The notes under the pieces: generated by a model | Database searches by the model: none | What the model saw: the letters and a program-made list of their open reading frames with translations, nothing else | Told to the model about the DNA's origin: nothing | Program-made: the position numbers and the translations under genes | From: Lysinibacillus pakistanensis | GTDB taxonomy: Bacteria; Bacillota; Bacilli; Bacillales_A; Planococcaceae | Length of the DNA stretch: 64,000 bases | Direction: 5' to 3' | Assembly (NCBI RefSeq): GCF_030123245.1 | Contig: NZ_CP126101.1 | Coordinates: 1,796,501-1,860,500, forward strand | In this document: piece after piece, positions 42,311 to 50,790 of the stretch | Numbering within the stretch: position 1 is the first letter of the stretch | Layout: each line of letters begins with the position of its first letter

Positions 42311-43363
42311 ATGCAATTAAAACAAAGCAATAAGTATATAAGAATAAACAATTTCTTAATGGAACATAATTATCCTAATTTTAGAATGAAGCAAATATTG
42401 AATGCCATTTTTAAAGAAAGAATAGATAAGTTCAATGAAATGAATGTACTTCCTAAATCGTTGAGAGAGGATTTAGTTAAAGAATTTGGAGAGTCTATTT
42501 TAGATGTTACTCCTTTAAAGGAACAACATTCTGAGCAGGTTTCAAAAGTTTTATTTGGAATTTCAGGAAACGAAAAAATAGAAACGGTAAATATGAAATA
42601 TAAAGCTGGTTGGGAGTCATTTTGTATATCCTCTCAGTGCGGATGTAATTTTGGTTGTAAATTTTGTGCAACTGGAGATATAGGTTTAAAACGCAACTTA
42701 ACGTCAGATGAAATTACTGACCAAGTTTTGTATTTTCACTTAAAAGGACATTCAATTGATAGTATTTCTTTTATGGGAATGGGAGAAGCATTAGCGAATG
42801 TGCAAGTTTTTGATGCTTTAAATGTACTGACAAATCCAGAGTTGTTTGCCTTAAGTCCTCGTAGGTTATCTATTTCTACTATAGGCATTATTCCAGGCAT
42901 TAAAAAAATGACTCAAAGCTATCCACAGGTCAATCTGACGTTTTCATTACATTCTCCTTTTAATGAGCAGCGAAGCAAGTTAATGCCAATTAATGAACGT
43001 TACCCATTATTGGATGTCATGGATACATTAGATGAGCATATACGAATGACCTCAAGAAAAGTTTATATTGCTTATATTATGTTGCCAGGAGTTAATGATT
43101 CTATTAACCATGCAAAAGAAGTAGTAAACCTTTTAAGAGGTAGATATAAAAGAGGGAGTTTGTTCCATGTAAACATCATTAGATATAACCCAACTGTTAG
43201 TTCACCTATGAGCTTTGAAGAAGTAAATGAGAATCAAGTTGTAAACTTCTATAAAGAATTAAAGTCAGCAGGAATTAACGTTACGATTAGAAGTCAATTT
43301 GGTATTGATATAGATGCTGCTTGCGGGCAGTTGTATGGAAACTATCAAAAAAATAATAAGTAA
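42311..43363 (+). CDS. cfr-like: Cfr-type 23S rRNA (adenine-2503 C8) methyltransferase
   Basis: A 350-residue radical-SAM enzyme. From ATG 42311 its numbering matches Cfr: catalytic Cys105 (WESFCISSQ), [4Fe-4S] ligands Cys112, Cys116 and Cys119 (CGCNFGCKFCATGDIG) and methyl-carrying Cys338 (DIDAACGQLYG). FMGMGEALAN, LSPRRLSISTIGI and TFSLHSP agree with Cfr rather than with RlmN. Cfr methylates C8 of A2503 in the peptidyl-transferase centre and gives resistance to phenicols, lincosamides, oxazolidinones, pleuromutilins and streptogramin A; resistance here is inferred, not shown. It is the first structural gene after an attenuator and is followed by an extra L3 gene. Confidence 0.85.
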   Translation: MQLKQSNKYIRINNFLMEHNYPNFRMKQILNAIFKERIDKFNEMNVLPKSLREDLVKEFGESILDVTPLKEQHSEQVSKVLFGISGNEKIETVNMKYKAGWESFCISSQCGCNFGCKFCATGDIGLKRNLTSDEITDQVLYFHLKGHSIDSISFMGMGEALANVQVFDALNVLTNPELFALSPRRLSISTIGIIPGIKKMTQSYPQVNLTFSLHSPFNEQRSKLMPINERYPLLDVMDTLDEHIRMTSRKVYIAYIMLPGVNDSINHAKEVVNLLRGRYKRGSLFHVNIIRYNPTVSSPMSFEEVNENQVVNFYKELKSAGINVTIRSQFGIDIDAACGQLYGNYQKNNK

Positions 43364-43374
43364 AGGTGAGAATA

Positions 43375-43401
43375 ATGTTTAGAACGTGGGAAGTACCCTA
43401 A
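43375..43401 (+). CDS. Mini-ORF between cfr-like and L3 genes (8 aa)
   Basis: AGGTGA sits 5 bases before ATG 43375, encoding MFRTWEVP then TAA. It could be a translated spacer peptide affecting L3 expression, or chance. Confidence 0.3.
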   Translation: MFRTWEVP

Positions 43402-43449
43402 GAGATTTTTGCTAGCTATCTATCTATTAAAATTATTAGGAGGATATTT

Positions 43450-44085
43450 ATGATAAAAGGAATCTTAGGAAGAAAAATAGGCATGTCTCAAGTGTTTAGT
43501 GATAGTGGTGATCCCATAGTTGTGACAGTTGTTGAAGTTGAAGAAAATGTGGTGTTACAGAAGAAAACGTTGGAAAGTGATGGATACAATGCCATCCAAA
43601 TTGGTTTTTCTGATAAGAAGAATCCAAATAAGTCGGAAATCGGTAGAAGTCAAAAAGCAAATACTAATCCTAAAAGATATGTTAAAGAAATTCGTGGAGC
43701 ATCATTAGAAGTTGGCAAACGAATAAGTGCAGATATATTCCAAGAAGGCGACATTGTAGATGTTACTGGTATATCTAAAGGAAAAGGATTTCAAGGTGTC
43801 ATTAAAAGACATGGATTAAGTGGAGGTCCTGCATCTCACGGTTCAAGATTCCACCGGGCTCCTGGTTCGATTGGTGTAATCGCTAAAAATGATGGCATGA
43901 AAGTGTTCAAAGGAAAAAAAATGCCCGGACGTATGGGTGGAAAACAGACTACTATTCAAAATCTCACAATTATAAAGGTTGATAGTGAACGTAATTTGTT
44001 ATTAATTAAAGGGAATATTCCCGGAGGAAAAAAGTCGTTTGTAATAATAGAAACTGCAATTAAAAAATTGAATGAAAAATGGTGA
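43450..44085 (+). CDS. rplC-like: Extra copy of 50S ribosomal protein L3 with altered PTC loop
   Basis: A 211-residue L3 (uL3). The core is normal: [42 protein letters not shown]. It is not in the S10 operon; instead it follows the cfr-like gene. The central extension that reaches the peptidyl-transferase centre (residues 121-160) is changed. It reads [20 protein letters not shown] followed by [20 protein letters not shown], whereas the usual staphylococcal/bacillar form, as I remember it, has HGQSRGPMSHGS, then VG, MASDASR and VFKG. That puts substitutions plus about two extra residues where L3 mutations cause linezolid and pleuromutilin resistance. AGGAGGATATTT precedes ATG 43450. Confidence 0.85.
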   Translation: MIKGILGRKIGMSQVFSDSGDPIVVTVVEVEENVVLQKKTLESDGYNAIQIGFSDKKNPNKSEIGRSQKANTNPKRYVKEIRGASLEVGKRISADIFQEGDIVDVTGISKGKGFQGVIKRHGLSGGPASHGSRFHRAPGSIGVIAKNDGMKVFKGKKMPGRMGGKQTTIQNLTIIKVDSERNLLLIKGNIPGGKKSFVIIETAIKKLNEKW

Positions 44086-44091
44086 TGATTA

Positions 44092-44718
44092 GTGATAAAC
44101 AGAAAGAATAATAGCAAAAATATTTGTAGAGATCCTGTAGTCATTTCAGATTTTTTGATGTTGACTGACAATGATAAAATTCAACTACCGTCCATTGTGG
44201 CAAAAGTTAACGGTTATGAAATAAGTTTAAACTATTTAAATATTGAGCTGATTAACGACATGAAATTGGGTATCATACCTTCTGAAATGTCTTCATCAGA
44301 CCTTCTTGAGAGTTATTATTATGCTCTGGAATCAGTCATTGAACATGAGCTTATTGTACAAAAAATGAATGAGGATAGTAGCATTTCTGGATGGGAACCT
44401 GATAAAGAACAAATTTCTGAATGTATGCAAGAATTATTTGACGAGTTTGGAATTGATGTATCAGAAGAATACTCTAAACAGGAGATGGAAGAATTGGTAT
44501 TGCAGGAATTGCGTATCCAACGATTTATTGATAATCAGTTAGGAGACAATAGTGTATCCAAGGAAGAGATTGAACACGAATACCAAAACTCACCTGAAAA
44601 AGGAGAAATGCAAAAGGAATACATTCGGGTTATCCTTGAATATGAAAAGCGAGAAGAGCAATATAAAAACTTTATTCTTGAATTGAAAAAAGCAGCGTCA
44701 ATTGAAACCTATCTATAA
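44092..44718 (+). CDS. SurA-N/PrsA-like chaperone domain protein, cytosolic
   Basis: A 208-residue protein starting 7 bases after the L3 stop, so translationally linked. After a 35-residue N-terminal tail, VAKVNGYEISLNYLNIEL, then YYALESVIEHELIVQKM, VLQELRIQRFIDNQLG and VSKEEIEHEYQNSPE follow the SurA_N/trigger-factor-like peptide-binding helical domain. There is no signal peptide and no parvulin PPIase domain, unlike PrsA or SurA. Its place suggests a chaperone for the extra L3 or another ribosome-assembly aid; that role is inference only. The operon terminator follows at 44738. Confidence 0.55.
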   Translation: MINRKNNSKNICRDPVVISDFLMLTDNDKIQLPSIVAKVNGYEISLNYLNIELINDMKLGIIPSEMSSSDLLESYYYALESVIEHELIVQKMNEDSSISGWEPDKEQISECMQELFDEFGIDVSEEYSKQEMEELVLQELRIQRFIDNQLGDNSVSKEEIEHEYQNSPEKGEMQKEYIRVILEYEKREEQYKNFILELKKAASIETYL

Positions 44719-44737
44719 TTTCATATGAAATTAGATC

Positions 44738-44769
44738 GATCCTTCCAAATTTTTGGAGGGATCTTTTAT
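44738..44769 (+). terminator. Intrinsic terminator of the cfr-like operon
   Basis: GATCCTTCCAAA pairs with TTTGGAGGGATC (one G-U), followed by TTTTATTG. Confidence 0.8.
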
Positions 44770-44822
44770 TGTATCCTTTTGAAACCTCCTTGCTATGCGA
44801 AGCTTCTAGCTATGGCAAGAAA

Positions 44823-44967
44823 AAAACCCCAGTCGTATTGAATTCAGGTCTGGTAAACCGACTTTGTACGAAAGGGGATCAAAATGGATAATAAAAGTTT
44901 AGCACACACAACATGGAATTGTAAGTATCATATTGTCTTTGCGCAAAAAAGCACGCAATTTGGTTAA
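44823..44967 (+). mobile_element. IS200-type transposase remnant
   Basis: A leader typical of IS200 (AACCCCAGTC..., AGGGGATC) precedes ATG 44884. The reading frame MDNKSLAHTTWNCKYHIVFA matches the start of the Y1 transposase TnpA, then drifts and stops after 27 codons. No HUH motif or right end is left. Confidence 0.75.
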
Positions 44968-45172
44968 AGTTCAGTATTTGGAAAGAGTGGAGAGTATTAT
45001 ATAAAATGGATTTTGTTATATAATACTTTGTGAGCATCGAATAAATTATTATTACCATCGATGCTATAGCGTTTTCAAATAGACTATTCATTTTATAAGG
45101 AGTGATGTGTTATGCATATAAAAACATATATTAGTCGGGACATAATAAACTATACTAGGAGGAATCTAAAAT

Positions 45173-45622
45173 TTGATTTGTTTAAGATTAATTGATCAAA
45201 ATAATTGGGAAGAGTGCATTAAACTAAAGTTAAAGCAGGAACAACAAGGTTTTATAGCTTCAAATTTGTATTCAATTGCAGAGAGTAAAATATTCCCGCA
45301 TTTAAAGATAAAATCAATTTATTTCAGTGAAGAGCTAGTTGGTTTTGCAATGTATGGAATAGATTCAGATGATGGAAATTACTGGATTTACAGATTTATG
45401 ATTGATGAACGCTTTCAGGGACGTGGATTTGGAAAAAGCGCAATGAAATTAATTATTCAGGATATAGCAAATAGTAATGATTGCACTGACGTTATATGGC
45501 TTGGGTATCAGCCGGAAAATGAACAGGGAAGAAGACTATATGCAAGTGTAGGTTTTGAAGAAGTAGGAATAGCTCCATGGGGTGAAATGTTAGCCAAATT
45601 TAGCTTTCCTAGTGGAAACTGA
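45173..45622 (+). CDS. GNAT acetyltransferase, BltD/spermidine acetyltransferase-like
   Basis: A 149-residue GNAT enzyme beginning at TTG 45173 (AGGAGG 10 bases upstream). ELVGFAMYGIDSDDGNYWIYRF is characteristic of the BltD/PaiA-like branch, the acetyl-CoA loop is FMIDERFQGRGFGKSAMK, and the C-terminal RRLYASVGFEEVGI gives the last strands. BltD relatives acetylate polyamines. It stands alone and is followed by a hairpin (45692-45756). Confidence 0.75.
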   Translation: MICLRLIDQNNWEECIKLKLKQEQQGFIASNLYSIAESKIFPHLKIKSIYFSEELVGFAMYGIDSDDGNYWIYRFMIDERFQGRGFGKSAMKLIIQDIANSNDCTDVIWLGYQPENEQGRRLYASVGFEEVGIAPWGEMLAKFSFPSGN

Positions 45623-45691
45623 AGCTTAATGTATTCGAAGCTTCAGTTGTAGTGAATGTAAACATATTTTAATATATGAAGATTTAACCCG

Positions 45692-45757
45692 TGAAAAACC
45701 CGAGCTATTTACAAAACTCTAATTTAGTATTTTGTAATAGGTTCGGGTTTTCGATTT
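45692..45757. terminator. Long terminator-like hairpin
   Basis: AAAACCCGA and TCGGGTTTT pair, with extra pairing inside (ACAAAA/TTTTGT). It follows the GNAT gene. Confidence 0.6.
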
Positions 45758-46069
45758 ATAATTGCTTTGACTATATAGAAATGTCCCAGCTTCGTATAGA
45801 TATGACTCTGTTTTTCAACAAATAAATTGAATCATCTAATATTTACTTGGAGCATTTATTTATATTCAATATAATTATGGAGAGTGACTAGTATTCACCA
45901 TGGTAGAAATTTTGCGAACATGGTGTTAATGCTGACTCTTTGCGTGAACACGCAAAAAATAATGCGTGTGTGAACTAAATTTTGACGGAAAATACGGATT
46001 CTGTTGACAGTGAAGTCCGCTATGATCAAGAAGTGAGTTACAGAATTAACGCTCATTTTGAGAGTAAAT
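45758..46069. other. Upstream region of the CPBP protease gene
   Basis: Contains the palindrome TTTGCGTGAACACGCAAA (45938-45955), which is operator-like. From TTG 45982 the frame is open and in phase with the protease, but without a ribosome-binding site. No other gene. Confidence 0.45.
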
Positions 46070-46083
46070 GGAGGGATTATGTC

Positions 46084-46893
46084 ATGTCTGCGATTTACCG
46101 TAAATTTGTTGATTTTTTCAATTTGTCCGATCAAAAATATGTTTGTTTCGTTCGTAAGTTTGAAGCCAAGACAAAAAAAGAAATCGCCTTTTACTTGTTT
46201 CTTGGCCTGCTACCTGGTCTGATTGCATATATATTCATCTATCCGCTTCGAGAGTTGATGATGGAATGGACCGGATTATCTGCTCACTATGTGCAGCTAT
46301 ATGTGCTCGTCCTAATGAGCGCTGGCTGGCATATGTGTGTTCCTTTCCTGATGCTGCGGTACAAGGATGGACTTTCATTAAAAGAATCGCTCGTATACTT
46401 AGGTTTTGCCAGACTTGATTTGAAAGGGCTGCTACTCGTCTTCCCAATTTTAACAATTCTATTTACGTTTTTAGCGTTGCCTTATGTAAAATATGTCTAT
46501 CCACCGTTGTTTGAATGGCTGAATGGATTCCAAGCCTTCCATATGGGAGAATGGCATGTTTTTTATCAAGGGTATTACGACCCGAATTTTCCTTTGCCGC
46601 TATTTTTACTTGGTCTAATTGGTAACTTTATTGGGGAGGAAATTTACTTTCGAGGTTATTTACTACGTAAAGTTGGGCGCCTTAAACTTGACTGGCTATG
46701 GATTGCAATCATTTTTCAGTTCTATCACATGTGGCAAATACCAATCAACTGGGCATATGTTCCGTTAGCCGTAATTATCCCAGAAGAAATATTAGTTAAG
46801 TTGCGAAAAAATATTTATGGGGCTATCTTACTGCATCTGTTCGTGAATTTTTTGTGGGGGATGATTAATATGTATTTTGTTGGCGTACGATAA
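46084..46893 (+). CDS. CPBP-family intramembrane metalloprotease (CAAX/Abi type)
   Basis: A 269-residue, multi-helix membrane protein, starting at ATG 46084 with GGAGGG 8 bases upstream. The catalytic signatures are present: EEIYFRG (Glu185-Glu186), FQFYHMW and the terminal HLFVNFLWG. Such proteases process peptides or membrane proteins; some act in bacteriocin immunity or pheromone maturation. It is followed by a ComP-like kinase and its regulator, so it may make or process the signal they detect (inference). Confidence 0.8.
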   Translation: MSAIYRKFVDFFNLSDQKYVCFVRKFEAKTKKEIAFYLFLGLLPGLIAYIFIYPLRELMMEWTGLSAHYVQLYVLVLMSAGWHMCVPFLMLRYKDGLSLKESLVYLGFARLDLKGLLLVFPILTILFTFLALPYVKYVYPPLFEWLNGFQAFHMGEWHVFYQGYYDPNFPLPLFLLGLIGNFIGEEIYFRGYLLRKVGRLKLDWLWIAIIFQFYHMWQIPINWAYVPLAVIIPEEILVKLRKNIYGAILLHLFVNFLWGMINMYFVGVR

Positions 46894-46976
46894 GCTCTAG
46901 TGTGTCCTGTGCGAGATTTTATGCTCCAATAATTACTGATTTTGTAGAGTATTCATTTGTAGTGAGGTGATGCAAG

Positions 46977-49238
46977 TTGCCAGAAATTGCGCGCAAATAC
47001 AATTTGGTTGTATATTGCTCAGCCTTGTTATTGCTGATTGTTGCAATTTATATTCATACCATTACATTAAAAAACCCATATACTGGTTTGATGTTCCGCG
47101 AAGATGAAGGAACTTGGGTCGTAGCATCTATTGATCCTGCCGGCAAGGTGAGCGAATGGGACGTCCACCTCGGTGACAGACTCCTAACTGTTGATGGCAA
47201 AAAGCCAGAAGTAATGAAGCTTGGTGACCGTGCTTATCTGAAGCGATTGGGAGCGCTTCAGTTTGAACGTGAGGGCTTGGGACGCTTTGAATTGAGCAGT
47301 AATCCGGGGAAGCACGAAATGTATAAGACTTTATTTGCAGCATGCGCGGAACTGGCTCTGCTCGTTATTGGACTAGTTGCTTATCGGAACAAGCCCGAAT
47401 CCTATATGGTGCGCCGCTTTTATGCGTTGAACGTATTTTTGGCAGCTACACTACTATCGGTCTATTCCACAGAGACGGTACTTACTGGATTGATGTTGCC
47501 TGTCGTTGCAAGTTGGTTGCCATACCTGTTGTTTGCCTTCTTCGTTGCCTTCGTGTTCCGCACTGTTCCAGGATGGATTGCTTTTGCGATGGCTACCTAC
47601 CGGGGACTGGCTGCCTTATTTGCCGTGTATGCTTTACTCGTCTTCTCACTGGGAGCCATACCTGGGTGGACCCGGAGCGCTCTTCATACCATTCTGATCG
47701 GGACATTACTCGCCATATTCGTCATTGCTATCGTGTATTGGCGCGGGATGGACCGAGCTGAAAAAAACCGGTTGCTGACATTTGTTACTGCGTTGACATT
47801 TGGCCTGATGCCTTACCTGTTTCTGTATGCGCTCCCCGATCTGTTATGGGGGGAATACATAGCGTTGCCTGATATGACATTGGCAGGTCTCATTATCCTT
47901 CCTGCTTCCATACTATGGCTGTGGGCTAGACAAAGGCTGCTTGATATCCGCTTTTATCTTCCTAGTTTAGTTATTCATGGTTTGTATGTTGGGCTTGCGA
48001 CAATCCTGATTGCGGCACTTATCCGTTCAAATGCATCTATAGTAACACTTTCATTGTGTGGCGCGTTCATTGTCCTGACATTGTTGCATCGACTCGGCCT
48101 TGATAACTTCAAACGGCAGCGGGAGAAACGGGAAAATCGTTTGGATCGACTGCGGTTGGAGATGTCGATAAGATTTGCCGAGCATCGCAATAGCCGTGAT
48201 CTATTGCGAATGCCTGCAGAGCTTATCCATAGCGTGACAGAAATCGAGGGACTCTGCTTCGTTTGGAAACGGGGAAGTGAAACCATTATGTATGGAACTG
48301 GGCCATTTATCGAGATGCGGGAGTTAAACCAATTCCAGCAACCCGAACTGAGTGTTTTTGCACAAGTGATGGATCTTGTGCAGCCCAATGGAATGGTCAT
48401 TGGCTATTTAGGACTTGGTTCAAAAAAAAATAATACGTCCTTTACATCAGAAGAGCTCGGCTTAATCGACAAAGTAAGGATGGAAACGGTCCGTTTACTA
48501 ATGGGTGCTGCCCTACTTGACGAACTACGGGAAGCGAAAAGTGGGCTACCAAAGGAAACCACGGAATATAAACTGCTAGAGGCACAGCAGGCAGAGCGGG
48601 TGCGAATGTCATATTACTTGCACGATCATGTTTTGCAGAATTTAATCTTTCTTGCACGCGATTTAGAAGAATTACACGATACTGAACAAAGTGATAAGCA
48701 GTTGACTGCTATATGGTTGAAATGTTTGTACGATACGCAACGCGATATTCGAATGTTGTGTGATGATTTATACCCTCACATCATTGATCAGGCAGGGCTA
48801 GATGCAGCGCTGCTCTGGCTCGCGCGAACAGTTAAGGAGAATGGAGGGCCAACTATTAAGTTAGAGAACAAGCTACCAGTTACGTTGCCTTCACTATACA
48901 AAATGACGCTATTCCGCATTGTGCGTGAACTTGCTAATAATACGGTCAAGCATGCGAGGGCACAGAAGCTAGAGATTCAATTATGGGAAATGGACGATGC
49001 GTTCTACGGACAAATTAGCGATGACGGTATTGGATTCGATCCAACGAATGTGAGTGGTATTCGGTCCGATTCCCAAGGATTCGGACTTGTCACGATCAAC
49101 AGTCAAATTGTCCAATTTGGAGGCGATATCAAGATTGACTCAGGAGCTGAACGTGGAACGATTGTCCGCATTAGGCTTCCAAAACAGGGAGGTGAAGTAA
49201 ACTATGAAACAGCCAATCAAGGTGCTGCTACTCGATGA
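46977..49238 (+). CDS. ComP/NarX-type sensor histidine kinase with PDZ-like N-terminal loop
   Basis: A 753-residue kinase starting at TTG 46977 (GAGGTGATG upstream). It has a first membrane helix (about 10-27), an extracellular PDZ-like segment (DPAGKVSEWDVHLGDRLLTV, about 52-71), then about seven or eight helices (110-345), a GAF-like region and HisKA_3 with His549 in YYLHDHVLQNLI. The HATPase has FRIVRELANNTVKHA and GFGLVTI. Architecture matches ComP. It overlaps the regulator gene by 35 bases. The DNA is richer in G+C than its neighbours by eye, hinting at transfer. Confidence 0.85.
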   Translation: MPEIARKYNLVVYCSALLLLIVAIYIHTITLKNPYTGLMFREDEGTWVVASIDPAGKVSEWDVHLGDRLLTVDGKKPEVMKLGDRAYLKRLGALQFEREGLGRFELSSNPGKHEMYKTLFAACAELALLVIGLVAYRNKPESYMVRRFYALNVFLAATLLSVYSTETVLTGLMLPVVASWLPYLLFAFFVAFVFRTVPGWIAFAMATYRGLAALFAVYALLVFSLGAIPGWTRSALHTILIGTLLAIFVIAIVYWRGMDRAEKNRLLTFVTALTFGLMPYLFLYALPDLLWGEYIALPDMTLAGLIILPASILWLWARQRLLDIRFYLPSLVIHGLYVGLATILIAALIRSNASIVTLSLCGAFIVLTLLHRLGLDNFKRQREKRENRLDRLRLEMSIRFAEHRNSRDLLRMPAELIHSVTEIEGLCFVWKRGSETIMYGTGPFIEMRELNQFQQPELSVFAQVMDLVQPNGMVIGYLGLGSKKNNTSFTSEELGLIDKVRMETVRLLMGAALLDELREAKSGLPKETTEYKLLEAQQAERVRMSYYLHDHVLQNLIFLARDLEELHDTEQSDKQLTAIWLKCLYDTQRDIRMLCDDLYPHIIDQAGLDAALLWLARTVKENGGPTIKLENKLPVTLPSLYKMTLFRIVRELANNTVKHARAQKLEIQLWEMDDAFYGQISDDGIGFDPTNVSGIRSDSQGFGLVTINSQIVQFGGDIKIDSGAERGTIVRIRLPKQGGEVNYETANQGAATR

Positions 49239-49827
49239 TCATCCGCTTGTCATGGAGGGTTTAAAGAATCGACTTGAGCGTGAGCAGGATATGTTGGTTG
49301 TAGGAACGTTTAATGAACCTCACGAGGTGCTTAAACGTATCGGTGCACTAAAGCCGGATGTTGCCGTTATTGATATTTCAATGCCGGGTATGACGGGATT
49401 CGACTTGGCGATAGAAATAAAGAGAACATACGATACGGCAATCAAGTTGATTGTGTTGTCAGGTTACGTCTACGATGAATATGTGCATAAGGCTTATGAG
49501 ATAGGAATTCACGCTTATTTATCTAAACAGGCAACCTACCCACAAATTATAAACGCCATTCGGCAGAGTATGCTTGGGCTGCGGATCGTACCAGAGAAAA
49601 TGACTACAATACCAAGAGCTGACCAATTGACACCAACAGAGAAGGATGTACTAAAGCAAATCGCACTAGAGAAGACAAATAAGGAAATTGCTAGGGAATT
49701 AGCGATGAGCCAGCGAACAGTAGAATACCATATGGCAGCTATTAACCAAAAGCTCGATGTAAAGACGAGGGTTGGGGCGGTAGCAAAGGGCTATGAGATG
49801 GGATTGCTAGAACGTCTATATGACTGA
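49204..49827 (+). CDS. NarL/ComA-type response regulator
   Basis: A 207-residue regulator. The receiver has DDHPLV and phosphoacceptor Asp57 in VIDISMPGMTG. The LuxR helix-turn-helix at about 145-205 reads LTPTEKDVLKQIALEKTNKE followed by IARELAMSQRTVEYHMAAI. Start ATG 49204 (GGGAGGTGA upstream) lies inside the kinase gene, so the pair is translationally coupled. The targets are unknown; the cluster with a CPBP protease suggests control of peptide or competence-like genes. Confidence 0.9.
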   Translation: MKQPIKVLLLDDHPLVMEGLKNRLEREQDMLVVGTFNEPHEVLKRIGALKPDVAVIDISMPGMTGFDLAIEIKRTYDTAIKLIVLSGYVYDEYVHKAYEIGIHAYLSKQATYPQIINAIRQSMLGLRIVPEKMTTIPRADQLTPTEKDVLKQIALEKTNKEIARELAMSQRTVEYHMAAINQKLDVKTRVGAVAKGYEMGLLERLYD

Positions 49828-50031
49828 GGCTAGCATTAAGGGAAAGCCCCTCTATTAGACTGCCAGTTTTGTAGGTATAGAGAATTGATGATGAAACTAT
49901 TTATATCATTCCACATCTATATTTTTTCGGTATTTAAGTATGAACAAACGACCGCCAGTTGCACTAAACGTGATGCTAGCGTGTTTTTTTATAACCTAAT
50001 CCAAAGATGGATGAAGATACAAATTCATTAA

Positions 50032-50067
50032 AAACCACTTTCAGTTACAGTTACTGAAAGTGGTTCT
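50032..50067. terminator. Bidirectional terminator at the end of the MerR gene
   Basis: AACCACTTTCAGT and ACTGAAAGTGGTT form a perfect 13-bp stem with A- and T-rich flanks. It contains the MerR stop codon and separates it from the converging response-regulator gene. Confidence 0.75.
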
Positions 50068-50781
50068 TTCATGAAACAAAGCTAATGTATCTTTGGCACC
50101 TGCTATAGCTTCTAGTAATGATTTACCTAATTGGTCCGTTACTGACACGATATCTTCTTCATCTGTTGGTGTATTTAAAATCGCGACAATATTAGGGCTT
50201 GGTTGTTGGATTTGTTTGAGTAAACGTAAAATGGCATTAATTGAGTAATGGGCATTTCTTAAACTACGAATGACTCGTAGCTGCTCAAGTTCCCTTTCAC
50301 CATATGCTCTGTTACCATTGTCTAGTCTCGGAACTGCAATGAGTCCGTTGCGTTCCCAATTCCTAATAACTTCAGATGTAATATCTAGCAGCTGTGCCGT
50401 CTCCTTTCGAGAATATGTGCGTGTATTGACAGTAGGACATTCTTTCAACCATTTCTCCACAATTTTTGTAGCAGACAAGGCATGAACATATTCTCGTTCT
50501 AAATTGGTTAGATAGTCTATTGTTAGTTTTTCAGCCTGCGCAAAATTTTCTTTTCCGCAAGCATATACAATTGAACGAGCTCTTTTCCGAATATCCCCTT
50601 GTACAATTTCACACTGAAAGAGCGTCCGTGCGACCATTAACTGAAATAAATGGGTGTCTGAATAAATACGATAACCATTTGCTTGCCTTGGTACAGGGGA
50701 GATAAAACACCATTTTTCATAAATGCTCACAGTGTTTGGGTGTACCCCAACAAGTGTGGCGATTTCTTTTGTTTTGTACAT
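50041..50781 (-). CDS. Regulator with two tandem MerR-type DNA-binding domains
   Basis: A 246-residue protein. Start ATG 50781 (MYKTKEIATLVGVHPNTV) is preceded by AGGTG. The first MerR helix-turn-helix is at about 1-70. A second complete one is at about 120-185 (YSRKETAQLLDITSEVIRNW, followed by a Val-Pro-Arg-Leu-Asp wing and RVIRSLRNAHYSINAILRLL). Most MerR proteins have one domain and dimerise; tandem domains are unusual. No metal-binding Cys cluster is visible. It is transcribed after the ABC exporter genes and probably regulates them. Confidence 0.8.
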   Translation of the reverse strand: MYKTKEIATLVGVHPNTVSIYEKWCFISPVPRQANGYRIYSDTHLFQLMVARTLFQCEIVQGDIRKRARSIVYACGKENFAQAEKLTIDYLTNLEREYVHALSATKIVEKWLKECPTVNTRTYSRKETAQLLDITSEVIRNWERNGLIAVPRLDNGNRAYGERELEQLRVIRSLRNAHYSINAILRLLKQIQQPSPNIVAILNTPTDEEDIVSVTDQLGKSLLEAIAGAKDTLALFHERTTFSNCN

Positions 50782-50790
50782 CAGACACAC

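Noticed and set aside
47342..47761. A 139-codon frame within the ComP-like gene
   Set aside because: It is the alternative frame of a conserved kinase gene; its length comes from the higher G+C of that region.
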